Assembly (NCBI GenBank): GCA_017399225.1
Contig: JAFQEB010000093.1
Location: 1 to 31,517 of the forward strand
Direction: 5' to 3'
From: Clostridia bacterium
Lineage (GTDB): Bacteria > Bacillota_A > Clostridia > Christensenellales > Aristaeellaceae
DNA: 31,517 bases
The notes below the pieces were generated by a model, which saw nothing but the letters and a program-made list of their open reading frames with translations, had not been told where the DNA came from and ran no database searches. Both the position numbers and the translations under genes were made by a program. Below are positions 1 through 8,542 of this stretch, piece by piece; within the stretch, counting starts at the first letter, position 1; each line of letters begins with the position of its first letter.

Positions 1-94
1 CTTACACGGAGGAGCGGCCGGGAGGGCCTTTCAGGCCCGACCAGCGACGGAGTGCAATCAGCGCAAACGTGCGAACCGCACTTTTTCGACGCGC

Positions 95-177
95 GGCAGC
101 TCCCCCCAAGGGGGAGCCTTTTGGTTGTGCGGACGCCTGCATCCCCGTAGGGGCGACCATTGGTCGCCCGCCCTGCC
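95..177. repeat. Partial copy of the 147-bp palindromic intergenic repeat
   Basis: This holds the GGGGGAG-type inverted repeat, the short GAGCCTTTTGG link and the 19-base palindrome GGGCGACCATTGGTCGCCC (151-169). The same order of elements occurs at 21974-22227 and, in tandem, at 23690-24180. No gene is recognisable here; short ORFs crossing it are products of the repeat. Confidence 0.8.
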
Positions 178-252
178 CCAATCTCTGCGTCGCGCCGCGC
201 CAAAGCAGCAAAGGGAGACGAGCTCCCGCGCCGCAGGCGCGATAATGGGAGT

Positions 253-300
253 CCAGAGGGGCTGTGTCCCTCTGGCGGGGTCCAGGGGCAGCGCCCTTGG
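253..300. repeat. Pair of short hairpins (25-27 nt spaced family)
   Basis: Two adjacent inverted repeats: CCAGAGGG (253-260) with CCCTCTGG (268-275), and CCAGGGGC...GCCCTTGG (282-300). Their centres are about 27 nt apart. The family resembles the four-hairpin array at 7713-7805. Confidence 0.7.
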
Positions 301-311
301 GGATGGAATGC

Positions 312-340
312 TTGCGCTAATTCGTTAATTGTAGTAGAAT
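312..340 (+). promoter_or_regulatory. Candidate sigma-A promoter for the DUF3298 gene
   Basis: TTGCGC (312-317) and TAGAAT (335-340) are separated by 17 nt, 23 nt before the start codon. The -10 is good and the -35 keeps only the TTG. It is the only reasonable promoter before the five-gene + strand run. Confidence 0.45.
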
Positions 341-363
341 ATAAGTTCCCGGAGGTATTTGTG

Positions 364-1521
364 ATGATCAAGCGTCTGGTTGCCCTGGTGGCTGTACTGA
401 TGATGACTGCCTGCGCCGCGCTGGCAGAAGCGCCCGGACAGGAGCCTGCCGTGACGGATATCGCGCTGGAGCTGCTGGGCAGCAGCCTGCATTATCCGCA
501 GCTGACCGGCATGGCGGATGCGCAGGTGCAATCCGCCGCGAATCTGGCCATTATGAAAAAGGGACAGATCGAGCAGCGCATCAACCGGATGACTGCCCTG
601 ATGGCCGCGCCGGTGAAGATGCAGGTCAGCTACACCCATATGCTGACAGGCGACGTGTTCTCCTGCGCATTCCTTGCCCAGGGGGCGGTGGAAACCACCC
701 GCACCACGCAGGTGTGGAGCACCGTGAACCTTGACCTGCGCACGGGGGAGCCCATCCCCCTGGCGGCGCTGTTCACCGATGAGGCTGCCGCGCGGGCGCA
801 TATCGAGACCCTTCTGACGGAGGAAGTCGCGCCGGAGCAGTCCGCCCATCTGGCAGCGGGACAGCTGACGCCCCTGCCGGAGAGCTTCTCCCTGAGCCGG
901 GAGGGCCTGACGCTGCACTACCCCATCGAAAGCTTCCGCACCCTGTCCGACCGGGCGGGTACGGTGACGCTGCTGTGGACGGAGCTGCGGGAGCACCTCG
1001 ACCTGAAGGAGGGCGGCATCCTGCACCGGCTGGGCCTGACGGATACGATCACGCTGGGCGAAAACGCCCGGGAGGATCTGACCGCTGCGCTGGAAAAGGG
1101 CGGCTTCCCCGGGATCCCGGCGGTGATCGGGCAGTCCGTCCTGGAGCTGACGGAGCGCCATGAGCAGCTGACGGACAATGAGCTGTGCGAGGCCGGGCGC
1201 ATGTTCATCCTGGAGGACGGCGCCTTCCGCAAGGTGTACATCATCACCGATGCGCTGACCGACAGCTGGAACGAAAGCACGGTGGGCATCATCCGCGCCG
1301 ACCGGCTGAACCTGGCGGGCCTGTGCACCGGCCACACCACCATGGACGCCTGGCGCGCCGCGCTGGGCGAGCCGGAGGCCACCGTCGTGACCGGCCCCGA
1401 GCTGGCCGACAGCTGGCGCATCGTGCCCGGTGTCAGCGATTATTATACCCTTGGCAACTACCGCCTGCGCCTCCACGCCGATGAAGAGGGCGTGCTGCGC
1501 AGCGTGTTCCTGATGCAGTGA
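364..1521 (+). CDS. Secreted DUF3298/RsiV-like protein
   Basis: A 385-residue exported protein. The start is ATG 364, eight bases after GGAGG (351-355); GTG 361 is possible at closer spacing, and the longer upstream reading frame is only repeat DNA. Residues 1-22 form a signal sequence with a hydrophobic core; MTAC at 14-17 is a marginal lipobox, and ALA-EA offers a signal peptidase I site instead. Roughly residues 90-240 match the DUF3298 pattern: a beta-rich stretch, a YDLRTG-like segment (here LDLRTGEPIPL), a dlF segment (AALFTDEA), then PESFSLSREGLTLHYP. This domain is known from RsiV, the lysozyme-sensing anti-sigma factor of Bacillus, but no membrane-spanning anti-sigma part or sigma gene is present. 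The C-terminal ~130 residues are unrecognised. It lies 44 nt before ftsK and is probably co-transcribed. The ligand is unknown. Confidence 0.8.
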   Translation: MIKRLVALVAVLMMTACAALAEAPGQEPAVTDIALELLGSSLHYPQLTGMADAQVQSAANLAIMKKGQIEQRINRMTALMAAPVKMQVSYTHMLTGDVFSCAFLAQGAVETTRTTQVWSTVNLDLRTGEPIPLAALFTDEAAARAHIETLLTEEVAPEQSAHLAAGQLTPLPESFSLSREGLTLHYPIESFRTLSDRAGTVTLLWTELREHLDLKEGGILHRLGLTDTITLGENAREDLTAALEKGGFPGIPAVIGQSVLELTERHEQLTDNELCEAGRMFILEDGAFRKVYIITDALTDSWNESTVGIIRADRLNLAGLCTGHTTMDAWRAALGEPEATVVTGPELADSWRIVPGVSDYYTLGNYRLRLHADEEGVLRSVFLMQ

Positions 1522-1565
1522 ACCCCATACAACAGATGTTTTGAAGCAATGAAACGGAGGACCGC

Positions 1566-4500
1566 ATGGCTCAAAAGAACAAACCCAAGCAGGGAAAGCG
1601 CGCCCCGTCCTATTCGGTGGACAGCATCGTCGTCCGCCTGATCATCGGACTGATCCTGATCGCCCTGGGCGTGCTGATCTTTCTGGCGACTGCGCTGAAC
1701 ATGACCGGGGACGTATTCCTCGCCCTGGGCGTGGTCAGCCGCGGACTGGCCGGTACGCTGGCCATCGCTTTGCCGGCGATCCCCATCTGGGGCGGCATCC
1801 TGATCATCCTTTCCGCCCAGCGCAAGCCCCCTGTTCGCCCCTTTGTGCTCAGCTGCGTGCTTTTCGTGCTGATCTGCGCGACGGTCACGCTGCTGACCTT
1901 CGTCTCCGGCGGCTCGTCCCTGATGGACGGCATCGAGGCCGGCGTGCGGGGGGACGGCGTGGGCGAGGATATGTCCGCCTTCCTGACCCGCGCGTACCAG
2001 TACGGCAGCGGCACCGCCCGCAATGACGGGCGATCCGTGGGCGGCGGCTTCCTGGGGATGCTGCTGGCCTGGCCCCTGTGGAAGGCCTTCAGCGCAGTGG
2101 GCGGCGGCGTGATCACCATCCTGCTGTCCCTGGTCGCCTTCCTGTTCCTGATCCGCCTGGACGTGAAGGGCATCGCCGCCGGTATCCGGCAGAAGAGCGG
2201 CGAGAGCCGCGCCCGCCGCCAGCAGCAGCAGATGCAGCAGCAGGAGCAGGAGCTCCTCTGGCAGCAGGAGCAGGCCAACCGTCAGCAGCAGATGCGTATG
2301 CAGCAGGAGCAGCTGCGCCAGCAGCAGGCCGCCGGCCGCCAGCGGGTGCAGCCCGCGCCCCAGCAGCAGCCCGCCGCCGACCCCAGCGATCCCTGGAACA
2401 ACATGATGCCCGCCGGGGCTGCCCAGTGGAATGAGACCCAGGGCCGTATGCGCCCGGTGAAGGGCCCGGTGGTCAAACAGGTGGATCCCCACCCGCAGCA
2501 GCCCCAGCCCCAGCAGCCCATCGGCTTCCAGCCCACGCCGGAGGAGCGCGGCCAGTACGCCGCACCCCGCAATATGCCCCAGGCCCAGAACGCCCCGGCA
2601 GAGCCCGCCAGACGCGGCCTGTTCTCCCGCAGCAAGAATACGGATGCAGCCCCCCGCCGCAAGGGCGTCTTTGATACCCCCGTGCAGGAGGAGGCCGCCG
2701 CGCCCCGGCAGGAGCAGTATGCGGCCCCCATGGCAGATCCGCAGCCCGCGCCTGCCCCACAGTCCGAGGCGGATACCCTGCCTGCCCAGGAGTTCACCCC
2801 TGCCCGGCAGCCGCGCACTGCCTCCCGCAAGTCCATCGCCCAGCCCGTTCCTGAAGAGGATGTGCCTGAGCAGCTGGTGATCGAGGAGGAGTTCCTCACC
2901 CCGGCCCCGGCCAGCAAGCCCGCCCGGGAGGGCAGCTTCATGGCGCGCCTGCAGGCGGCCCAGGCTGCCGCCCAGGGCAAGCCCGCCCCGGCCACCGCGC
3001 CGGCAGAGACCACGGCCCCGGCCGCAAAGCGTTCCCGCAAGGATACCCCCTCCGCCTGGAGCCAGCCCGACGCAGCCGCCAGGAACGCCTCCTGGCGCAC
3101 CGAGACCACGCCCCAGCCTGCCGCCCGACCCTCCGCCCGCGGCGCTGCGGCCCCGAAGAAGCAGAAGCCCACGTCCTCCTGGGCGGATACGCCCCCGTGG
3201 GAGGACTCTCCCGAATCCTACCCCATCGAGCAGCCCAGCCAGGTGGTGGTGCCCGTGGCCGCCAATCCCATGCCCGAGGGCGTGTGGCAGCCTGAGGTGA
3301 AGCTGGCGCCCCGCCGTCAGAACGCCATGACCGCCATGGACGACGGCGCGCTGATGGAGACCGAGCAGGAGCGGCCCTATGTATTCCCCTCCATGAGCCT
3401 GCTGAAGACCCCGGAACCCCAGGCGGGCATCAGCCCGGAAGAGGACGAACTGCGCTCCCGCCGTCTGGAAAGCACGCTGCAGTCCTTCCGCGTGCCGGCG
3501 AAGGTGCGTCACATCACCCACGGTCCGGCGATCAGCCGCTTTGAGCTGGAGCTGGCCCCGGGCGTGAAGGTGTCCAAGGTCACCGACCTCAACCGCAACA
3601 TCGCCATGAACATGGAGGTCAAGTCCGTCCGTATCGAGGCGCCCATCCCCGGCAAGTCCCTGGTGGGCGTGGAGGTGCCCAACCGCGAGCGCGCCACCGT
3701 GACGCTGCGCGAGGTGCTGGAATCCGAGCCCATGCGCAAGGCCAACAAGCCGCTTGTCGTCGCCCTGGGCAAGGACATCGCCGGCACGCCCATCGTGTGC
3801 GACCTGGCCAAGATGCCCCACCTGCTCATCGCCGGCGCGACCGGCTCCGGTAAGTCGGTGTGCATCAACACCATCATCAACAGCCTGCTCTACCGCTGCA
3901 CCCCCAAGGAGGTGCGGCTGATCCTGGTCGACCCCAAGGTGGTCGAGCTGCAGTGCTACAACGGCATCCCGCACCTGCTGGTGCCCGTCGTCAGCGATCC
4001 CCACAAGGCCAGCGGTGCGCTGGCATGGGCCGTGGGCGAGATGATGGACCGCTACAAGCGCTTCCAGGAGGCCGGCGTGCGCGCCATCGACGGCTTCAAC
4101 GAGCAGATGCCCGAGGACGAGAAGATGCCCCGCATCGTCATCGTCATCGACGAGCTGGCCGACCTGATGATGACCTGCAAGAAGGACGTGGAAGAGCGCA
4201 TCTGCCGCCTGGCCCAGCTGGCCCGTGCGGCGGGCATCCACCTGATCGTCGCCACCCAGCGCCCCTCCGTGGATGTCATCACCGGCCTGATCAAGGCCAA
4301 CATCCCCAGCCGTATCGCCTTCAAGGTGTCCTCGAACGTGGACAGCCGCACCATCCTCGACCGCATCGGCGCCGAGCAGCTGCTGGGCTACGGCGATATG
4401 CTCTACATGCCCACCGGCGAATTCACGCCCATCCGCGTGCAGGGCTGCTTCCTCTCCGACCCCGAGGTCAACCGCATCACCGACTTCATCCGCGAGACCT

Positions 4501-4838
4501 GTCCGGCCAGCTACGACCCGCTGGTGCTGGAGGAGCTGGAGAAGCTGCAAAACGACGCCGACGCCATCAACGTGCCCACCGACGCCGGCAGCGACGACTA
4601 TGTGGGCGGCGACGGCAGCCTGCTGACCCAGTGCATCGAAATGGCGGTGAACGACGGGCAGGTGTCCACCTCCCTCATCCAGCGCCGCCTGAAGCTCGGC
4701 TACGCCCGCGCAGGCCGCCTGGTGGATGAGATGGAGAAGCGCGGCATCGTCTCCCAGAAGGACGGCGCCAAGCCCCGCATGTGCCTGATCTCCCGCGAGG
4801 AGTTTGAAATGATGAAGGACTCCGGCGCGCTGGACTGA
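1566..4838 (+). CDS. ftsK: DNA translocase FtsK/SpoIIIE
   Basis: A septal ATP-driven double-stranded DNA pump of 1090 residues that moves chromosome termini at division or into the forespore. ATG 1566 follows GGAGG (1556-1560). Four membrane segments lie within residues ~20-205. A long low-complexity linker follows: Gln-rich (~218-260) and then Pro/Ala/Gln-rich to ~590. The alpha-beta motor has Walker A GATGSGKS (757-764), Walker B IVIVIDE (857-863), ATQRPS shortly after, and a winged-helix gamma domain near the C terminus (~1010-1075, with SLIQRRLKLGYARAGRL), the part that reads polar DNA motifs in known family members. The motor appears intact. Bacillus SpoIIIE is ~790 residues; the excess here is the linker. 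FtsK versus SpoIIIE cannot be decided from sequence alone. Confidence 0.97.
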   Translation: MAQKNKPKQGKRAPSYSVDSIVVRLIIGLILIALGVLIFLATALNMTGDVFLALGVVSRGLAGTLAIALPAIPIWGGILIILSAQRKPPVRPFVLSCVLFVLICATVTLLTFVSGGSSLMDGIEAGVRGDGVGEDMSAFLTRAYQYGSGTARNDGRSVGGGFLGMLLAWPLWKAFSAVGGGVITILLSLVAFLFLIRLDVKGIAAGIRQKSGESRARRQQQQMQQQEQELLWQQEQANRQQQMRMQQEQLRQQQAAGRQRVQPAPQQQPAADPSDPWNNMMPAGAAQWNETQGRMRPVKGPVVKQVDPHPQQPQPQQPIGFQPTPEERGQYAAPRNMPQAQNAPAEPARRGLFSRSKNTDAAPRRKGVFDTPVQEEAAAPRQEQYAAPMADPQPAPAPQSEADTLPAQEFTPARQPRTASRKSIAQPVPEEDVPEQLVIEEEFLTPAPASKPAREGSFMARLQAAQAAAQGKPAPATAPAETTAPAAKRSRKDTPSAWSQPDAAARNASWRTETTPQPAARPSARGAAAPKKQKPTSSWADTPPWEDSPESYPIEQPSQVVVPVAANPMPEGVWQPEVKLAPRRQNAMTAMDDGALMETEQERPYVFPSMSLLKTPEPQAGISPEEDELRSRRLESTLQSFRVPAKVRHITHGPAISRFELELAPGVKVSKVTDLNRNIAMNMEVKSVRIEAPIPGKSLVGVEVPNRERATVTLREVLESEPMRKANKPLVVALGKDIAGTPIVCDLAKMPHLLIAGATGSGKSVCINTIINSLLYRCTPKEVRLILVDPKVVELQCYNGIPHLLVPVVSDPHKASGALAWAVGEMMDRYKRFQEAGVRAIDGFNEQMPEDEKMPRIVIVIDELADLMMTCKKDVEERICRLAQLARAAGIHLIVATQRPSVDVITGLIKANIPSRIAFKVSSNVDSRTILDRIGAEQLLGYGDMLYMPTGEFTPIRVQGCFLSDPEVNRITDFIRETCPASYDPLVLEELEKLQNDADAINVPTDAGSDDYVGGDGSLLTQCIEMAVNDGQVSTSLIQRRLKLGYARAGRLVDEMEKRGIVSQKDGAKPRMCLISREEFEMMKDSGALD

Positions 4839-4906
4839 CCCGCGTCCTTTCCCCGGCGGGGCAGGAATAGCCGCCTGCTCCGCCGCATATACAGGAGGTG
4901 CAGCCT

Positions 4907-6007
4907 ATGGATACCCGGGAGCCCGCCCGGCTGTTTCAGGCGTGGTTCGTCTGCATCGGCGGCTATTTCACGCTGTTTATGGCAGGCGCCTACTTCCTGC
5001 TTCCCCACGATGACCCCACGAAATACCTGCTGATCGGCGGCTTCCTTGTGGGCATCCCCGTGCTGGTAACCGTGCGGCACTTTCCGGTCGGCGCAGGGTG
5101 TATGCTGCTCTTTGCGCTGCTTTCGATGCTGGCGGGCACGCTGGTGGGCTATCACGAGGCCGCCGGCGATTACGAGCTGGCGCTGCAATGGATGCAGGAA
5201 GGCGAGTATGAGGACGCGCAGGGTCTCTTTGATACCCTGTCCGGCTTCCGCGACAGCGAGGAGAAGGTCGCAGAGTGTAAAAACTACATCGAGTTCGAAA
5301 GCGCCATGGAGCGGATGAACGCCGGCTCGATGACGAGCACCTACTGGCGCCTGCGCAAGCTGAAGGGCTTCGAGCCGGCTGACAAGGTTCTCGCCAGCCC
5401 CGCCATGCAGGAAGCCCGCGTAAAAGCGCTTGAAGTCGGAGGCTCGGTTCCCCTCGGCAGGTATTACTGGAACACCTCGCTCTCAACCTCCCCCATGTCC
5501 TGGAGGATCATCGCCCGCGACGGCGACCTGGCGCTGCTCGACTTCTCCGGACTCCTGGAGTTCCAGCCCCTCCACGATGCAGATCAGCCCGTCACCTGGG
5601 CGGACTGCTCGCTGCGGCAGTGGATGAACGGCGAGCTTCTCCAGGCCCTCTTCACCCCCGAGGAGCAGGCGCTGATCGTGCCCACCAAAGTCAGCATCGG
5701 CGACGAAAGCGCCACCGTTGTGGAGGATCGGCTGTTCCTGCTGAGCTACGCCGAGGTATCCCAGTACCTCCCCGACGCATCCGCCCGGATCCGCCGCATA
5801 TCAGACTATGTGAAGTATCAGTACCATATAGACATTATTGACGACTACGAGGCCTTCTACAACTGGCTGCTCCGCCCCGTCGGCGACGCCGGAACGGCCG
5901 TCCCCTACATTGACAGGAACGGCGATCTGCAGACGGAAGATGCGGTGACCACCCCCTGCGGCATCCGCCCCGCCCTGTGGGTCCGCCTTGACCCCGACTT
6001 CTTCTGA
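4907..6007 (+). CDS. Membrane protein with C-terminal DUF6273 domain
   Basis: A 366-residue protein starting at ATG 4907, eight bases after AGGAGG (4893-4898); an in-frame GTG at 4898 overlaps the ribosome binding site and is rejected. Three hydrophobic segments (~10-30, 43-58, 62-82) precede a cytoplasmic or extracellular helical stretch (~85-150) resembling one tetratricopeptide-like unit (YELALQWMQEGEYEDAQGLFDTL-type heptads). Residues ~177-366 match DUF6273: PLGRYYWNT, WRIIARDGDLALL, a WADCSLRQWMNG segment and a terminal GIRPALWVRLDP. That domain is common in Clostridia, of unknown function, and usually attached to membrane or secreted proteins. It sits 68 nt after ftsK and 24 nt before the next gene, so an operon is likely. 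No function can be assigned. Confidence 0.8.
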   Translation: MDTREPARLFQAWFVCIGGYFTLFMAGAYFLLPHDDPTKYLLIGGFLVGIPVLVTVRHFPVGAGCMLLFALLSMLAGTLVGYHEAAGDYELALQWMQEGEYEDAQGLFDTLSGFRDSEEKVAECKNYIEFESAMERMNAGSMTSTYWRLRKLKGFEPADKVLASPAMQEARVKALEVGGSVPLGRYYWNTSLSTSPMSWRIIARDGDLALLDFSGLLEFQPLHDADQPVTWADCSLRQWMNGELLQALFTPEEQALIVPTKVSIGDESATVVEDRLFLLSYAEVSQYLPDASARIRRISDYVKYQYHIDIIDDYEAFYNWLLRPVGDAGTAVPYIDRNGDLQTEDAVTTPCGIRPALWVRLDPDFF

Positions 6008-6031
6008 TGCACCCTTCCCGGAGGTGATCGC

Positions 6032-7162
6032 ATGGCCAACATGATGGATTACCACGTCTGGCGCGGTGACGTGAGCGTTGCCTACGCCCCGTGGAACGAG
6101 GTGGACAGCCTCATCGCCGCCACCCTCAGCTACCAGAATTACCCGCCGGAGCCGCTTCTGCTGCGGGAGGCCGCCATGCTGCTGCCCCACCCGCCGGATG
6201 CGGAGATCAACTTCGTCAAGGACAGCCGCGCCCTCCTGAGCGCCGCCGGCATGACCGAGCGCTTTGCGGAGCTGCGCCTGCACCACTTCGTCTCCCATAC
6301 CGACCCGGACAGGGATATGCAGTTCGCCGCCGTGACCTTTGATATCCCCGACGGCACGCACTATATCGCCTTCCGCGGCACGGACAACACCATCGTCGGC
6401 TGGCGCGAGGACTTCAACATGGCCTTCGAGAGCCCCATCCCCGCCCAGGCCGCCGCCATCGACTATCTTACCCGCGTTGCCGGAGAGGTCGCCGGGCCCT
6501 TCATCGTCGGCGGCCACAGCAAGGGCGGCAACCTGGCCGTCTACGCCGCCGCCCATGCCGCTCCCGGCATTCAGGCCCGCATCCGTACCGTTTACTCCTT
6601 TGACGGCCCCGGCCTGGATGACGCCACCATGGTCTCCGACGGCTATGCCGCCATCGCCGGCCGCATCCGTTCCTTCATCCCCCAGTCCAGCGTGGTGGGG
6701 CTGCTGCTGGCCTATCACCCGGAGTACACGGTGGTCAAATCCGATTCCCTGGGGCTGCTGCAGCACGACACCTTCACCTGGCAGGTGCTGGGCACCCGCT
6801 TCATCGAAGCCCCGGAGGTGGACGTGGGCAGCCAGCTGGTCAACCAGACCGTGCACACCTGGCTCTCCCAGGTGACCCCCGACAAGCGCCGCCGCTTTGT
6901 GGAAACCCTCTTTGACCTGCTGGAGGCCACCGGCGCTTCCACCATGAAGGAGCTGCTGACCGACGTACCCGGCCGGGCCGCCGGGCTGCTCAAGGCCCTG
7001 CAAAAGGTCGATTTTGAGACCGCCCGCATGATCGTGACCCTGCTGGCCCAGTTCATGTCCATCGGCGCGCAGAACGTATTGGGGCTGCTGCGCACCCGCA
7101 TCCTGGAGGAAAAGCCCCTGCCCCTACTTGAAACCACGGAAGGAGATGCTCCCCATGAATGA
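6032..7162 (+). CDS. DUF2974 (Mbeg1-like) alpha/beta-hydrolase
   Basis: A 376-residue protein with a lipase-like fold. The N terminus (YHVWRGDVSVAYAPWNEVDSL) and the FRGTDNTIVGWREDFNM segment are typical of the Mbeg1-like/DUF2974 family of Firmicutes. The nucleophile elbow GHSKG is at 161-165 with Ser163 as the predicted nucleophile; an Asp in the FDGPGLDD segment is a candidate triad member. No signal peptide or membrane helix is visible, so it is probably cytoplasmic. The substrate is unknown; family members are inferred esterases or lipases. ATG 6032 follows GGAGGTGAT (6020s). It overlaps the next gene by 8 nt, which suggests translational coupling. Confidence 0.85.
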   Translation: MANMMDYHVWRGDVSVAYAPWNEVDSLIAATLSYQNYPPEPLLLREAAMLLPHPPDAEINFVKDSRALLSAAGMTERFAELRLHHFVSHTDPDRDMQFAAVTFDIPDGTHYIAFRGTDNTIVGWREDFNMAFESPIPAQAAAIDYLTRVAGEVAGPFIVGGHSKGGNLAVYAAAHAAPGIQARIRTVYSFDGPGLDDATMVSDGYAAIAGRIRSFIPQSSVVGLLLAYHPEYTVVKSDSLGLLQHDTFTWQVLGTRFIEAPEVDVGSQLVNQTVHTWLSQVTPDKRRRFVETLFDLLEATGASTMKELLTDVPGRAAGLLKALQKVDFETARMIVTLLAQFMSIGAQNVLGLLRTRILEEKPLPLLETTEGDAPHE

Positions 7163-7712
7163 GCAGAATGAACTGAAGCAAGAGATCTTTGCCGCCCTGA
7201 CCGCTGCGGTGGACGCGCTGGTCGAGGCCGGCGGCATCCAGCCCAGCGGGATGATCGTCCTGGGCTGCTCCACGAGCGAGGTGGCCGGCGCGCGCATCGG
7301 CAAGGGCAGCGTACCCGAGCTGGGCGACGTGATCGCCGAAGCCATGCTGACCGCCTGCGGCAAGCACGGCCTGTACGCAGCCTTCCAGTGCTGCGAGCAT
7401 CTCAACCGCGCCATCGTGATGGAGCAGGCAGCGCTGATGGCCCGGGGGCTGATGCAGGTCAAGGCTATCCCCCAGCCCAAGGCCGGCGGCAGCGTCCCCG
7501 CTGCGGCATGGAAGCGCCTGACCGCCCCCGTCCTCACCCCCTTTGTGCAGGCCGACGCCGCCATCGACGTCGGTGACACGCTGGTGGGGATGCACATCCG
7601 CCCCGTGGCCGTGCCCCTGCGCATCGGGTATGACCACGTCGGCCACGCCAACCTGGTGATGGCCTACAGCCGTCTGCCCTATATCGGCGGCAGCCGGGCG
7701 GTGTACGAGTAA
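7155..7712 (+). CDS. DUF436/UPF0340 family protein (YwlG-like)
   Basis: A 185-residue protein matching the full length of the UPF0340 family (Bacillus YwlG). Recognisable segments are GMIVLGCSTSEVAGARIGKGS near residue 31, AFQCCEHLNRA, and the C-terminal DTLVGMHIRPVAVPLR...GHANLVMAYSRLPYIGGSRAVYE. The function of the family is unknown. ATG 7155 lies inside the end of the previous gene, whose stop is at 7160-7162, with GGAG at 7142-7145; the longer in-frame start at 7128 would read through the Shine-Dalgarno and is rejected. It is the last gene of the + strand run and is followed by the hairpin array. Confidence 0.9.
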   Translation: MNEQNELKQEIFAALTAAVDALVEAGGIQPSGMIVLGCSTSEVAGARIGKGSVPELGDVIAEAMLTACGKHGLYAAFQCCEHLNRAIVMEQAALMARGLMQVKAIPQPKAGGSVPAAAWKRLTAPVLTPFVQADAAIDVGDTLVGMHIRPVAVPLRIGYDHVGHANLVMAYSRLPYIGGSRAVYE

Positions 7713-7805
7713 CCAGAGGCTCTGCCCCTGGACCCCGGTCAGGGCTTTGCCCTGACAACCCGCCAGGGACTCTGTCCCTGAACCCTGCGAAGGGTCTTCG
7801 ACCCT
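7713..7805. repeat. Array of four small hairpins at ~25-nt spacing
   Basis: Four successive inverted repeats follow the YwlG-like stop codon: CCAGAGG...CCCCTGG (7713-7731), GTCAGGGC-TTT-GCCCTGAC (7738-7756), CAGGGAC-TCT-GTCCCTG (7764-7780) and AGGGTC-TTC-GACCCT (7791-7805). Stem sequences differ but spacing and shape are kept. No U-tract follows, so this is not a set of classical terminators, though it may end or protect the upstream message. Confidence 0.8.
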
Positions 7806-7892
7806 CTCGACACCCACTATGCGATCTTTCTCGGTTTTACTCTTGCAGGAACGCGTGCATGTTGCTTGAGAGAACACAGGGCGCACGTAACT

Positions 7893-7951
7893 AAAAGGCT
7901 CCCTCCCCGAGGGAGCTGGCAGCCGCCTGCGGCTGACTGAGGGAGTCCCCC
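7893..7951. repeat. Dispersed GGGAGCTGGCAGCC...GACTGAGGGAG repeat
   Basis: It contains CTCCCTCCCCGAGGGAG (a perfect short hairpin), then GCAGCCGCCTGCGGCTGAC (a second hairpin), then GAGGGAGTC. A related element in reverse orientation is at 21943-21998. It ends right at the ribosome binding site of the next gene. Confidence 0.75.
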
Positions 7952-7961
7952 GGAGGTACCC

Positions 7962-8486
7962 ATGACACTTACTTTTATTCTCCTGATCCCTGCCCTGCTG
8001 ATCCTGCTGCTATGCTGGTGCAGCCGCCGCTTTGAGGCACCGGAGGATCAGCCGCTGGAACTCCGGCAGCCCCGCTTTGTACAGGGCGCGTTCCTCTTTG
8101 GCGTGCTTGGCTTTGCTGCAGTTGCCATCGGCCTGCCGCTGACCACCGGTGAAACCGAGTATTCCCCCTACCTCGCAGCCATAACTCTGCTGACATCCCT
8201 GATTGCGCCCTTCGGCTTCATCAGCCGCATCCGTTACGGAGAAAGCGGACTGACTATCCGTACCTATTGGGGACGGGTGTACGCCTTTCGCTGGGAAGAC
8301 ATTTCCTCTGTAAAAGCCGGGGCTCCCTACCAGCCCGAAACCCGACAGCGCAGGGACGGCCACATCATTGCATGCGGACACAAATTCTATGTAAACTACA
8401 GCTTACCTGGCGCCGAGGATTTCATCGCCTACGCACAGGAAAAGTCCCAACAGCAGGGCGCAGCCCTTACAGAATCCCAGCAATAA
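7962..8486 (+). CDS. Small membrane protein, PH-like C-terminal half
   Basis: A 174-residue protein not assigned to a named family. ATG 7962 follows GGAGG (7952-7956). Membrane segments are visible at ~3-20, ~43-62 and ~69-90. The remaining soluble part (~92-165) has the pattern YGESGLTIRTYWGRVYAFRWEDISSVK, a beta-strand order often seen in bacterial PH-like domains that follow membrane helices, where the WEDI segment is typical. It ends in a Gln-rich tail. It is separated from the upstream run by hairpin repeats and closed by the terminator at 8499-8542, so it is probably its own transcript. The function is unknown. Confidence 0.7.
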   Translation: MTLTFILLIPALLILLLCWCSRRFEAPEDQPLELRQPRFVQGAFLFGVLGFAAVAIGLPLTTGETEYSPYLAAITLLTSLIAPFGFISRIRYGESGLTIRTYWGRVYAFRWEDISSVKAGAPYQPETRQRRDGHIIACGHKFYVNYSLPGAEDFIAYAQEKSQQQGAALTESQQ

Positions 8487-8498
8487 TCATCCGCATAT

Positions 8499-8542
8499 AA
8501 AAACGCGAGTCCGTATCCGTTCTGATACAGGCTCGCGTTTTT
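8499..8542. terminator. Bidirectional terminator
   Basis: AAAACGCGAG...GTATC (8500-8515) pairs with GATAC...CTCGCGTTTT (8524-8541), flanked by A and T runs. It lies between convergent genes and serves both. Confidence 0.9.

Noticed and set aside
160..363. Longer N terminus for the DUF3298 protein (453 residues)
   Set aside because: The extension is repeat DNA, crosses the candidate promoter, and would bury the signal peptide that begins at 364.
1458..4550. 1030-residue open frame on the - strand opposite ftsK
   Set aside because: Shadow frame. It has Gly/Leu/His-rich low-complexity composition, no domain and no ribosome binding site; GC-rich codon third positions keep the antisense frame open.
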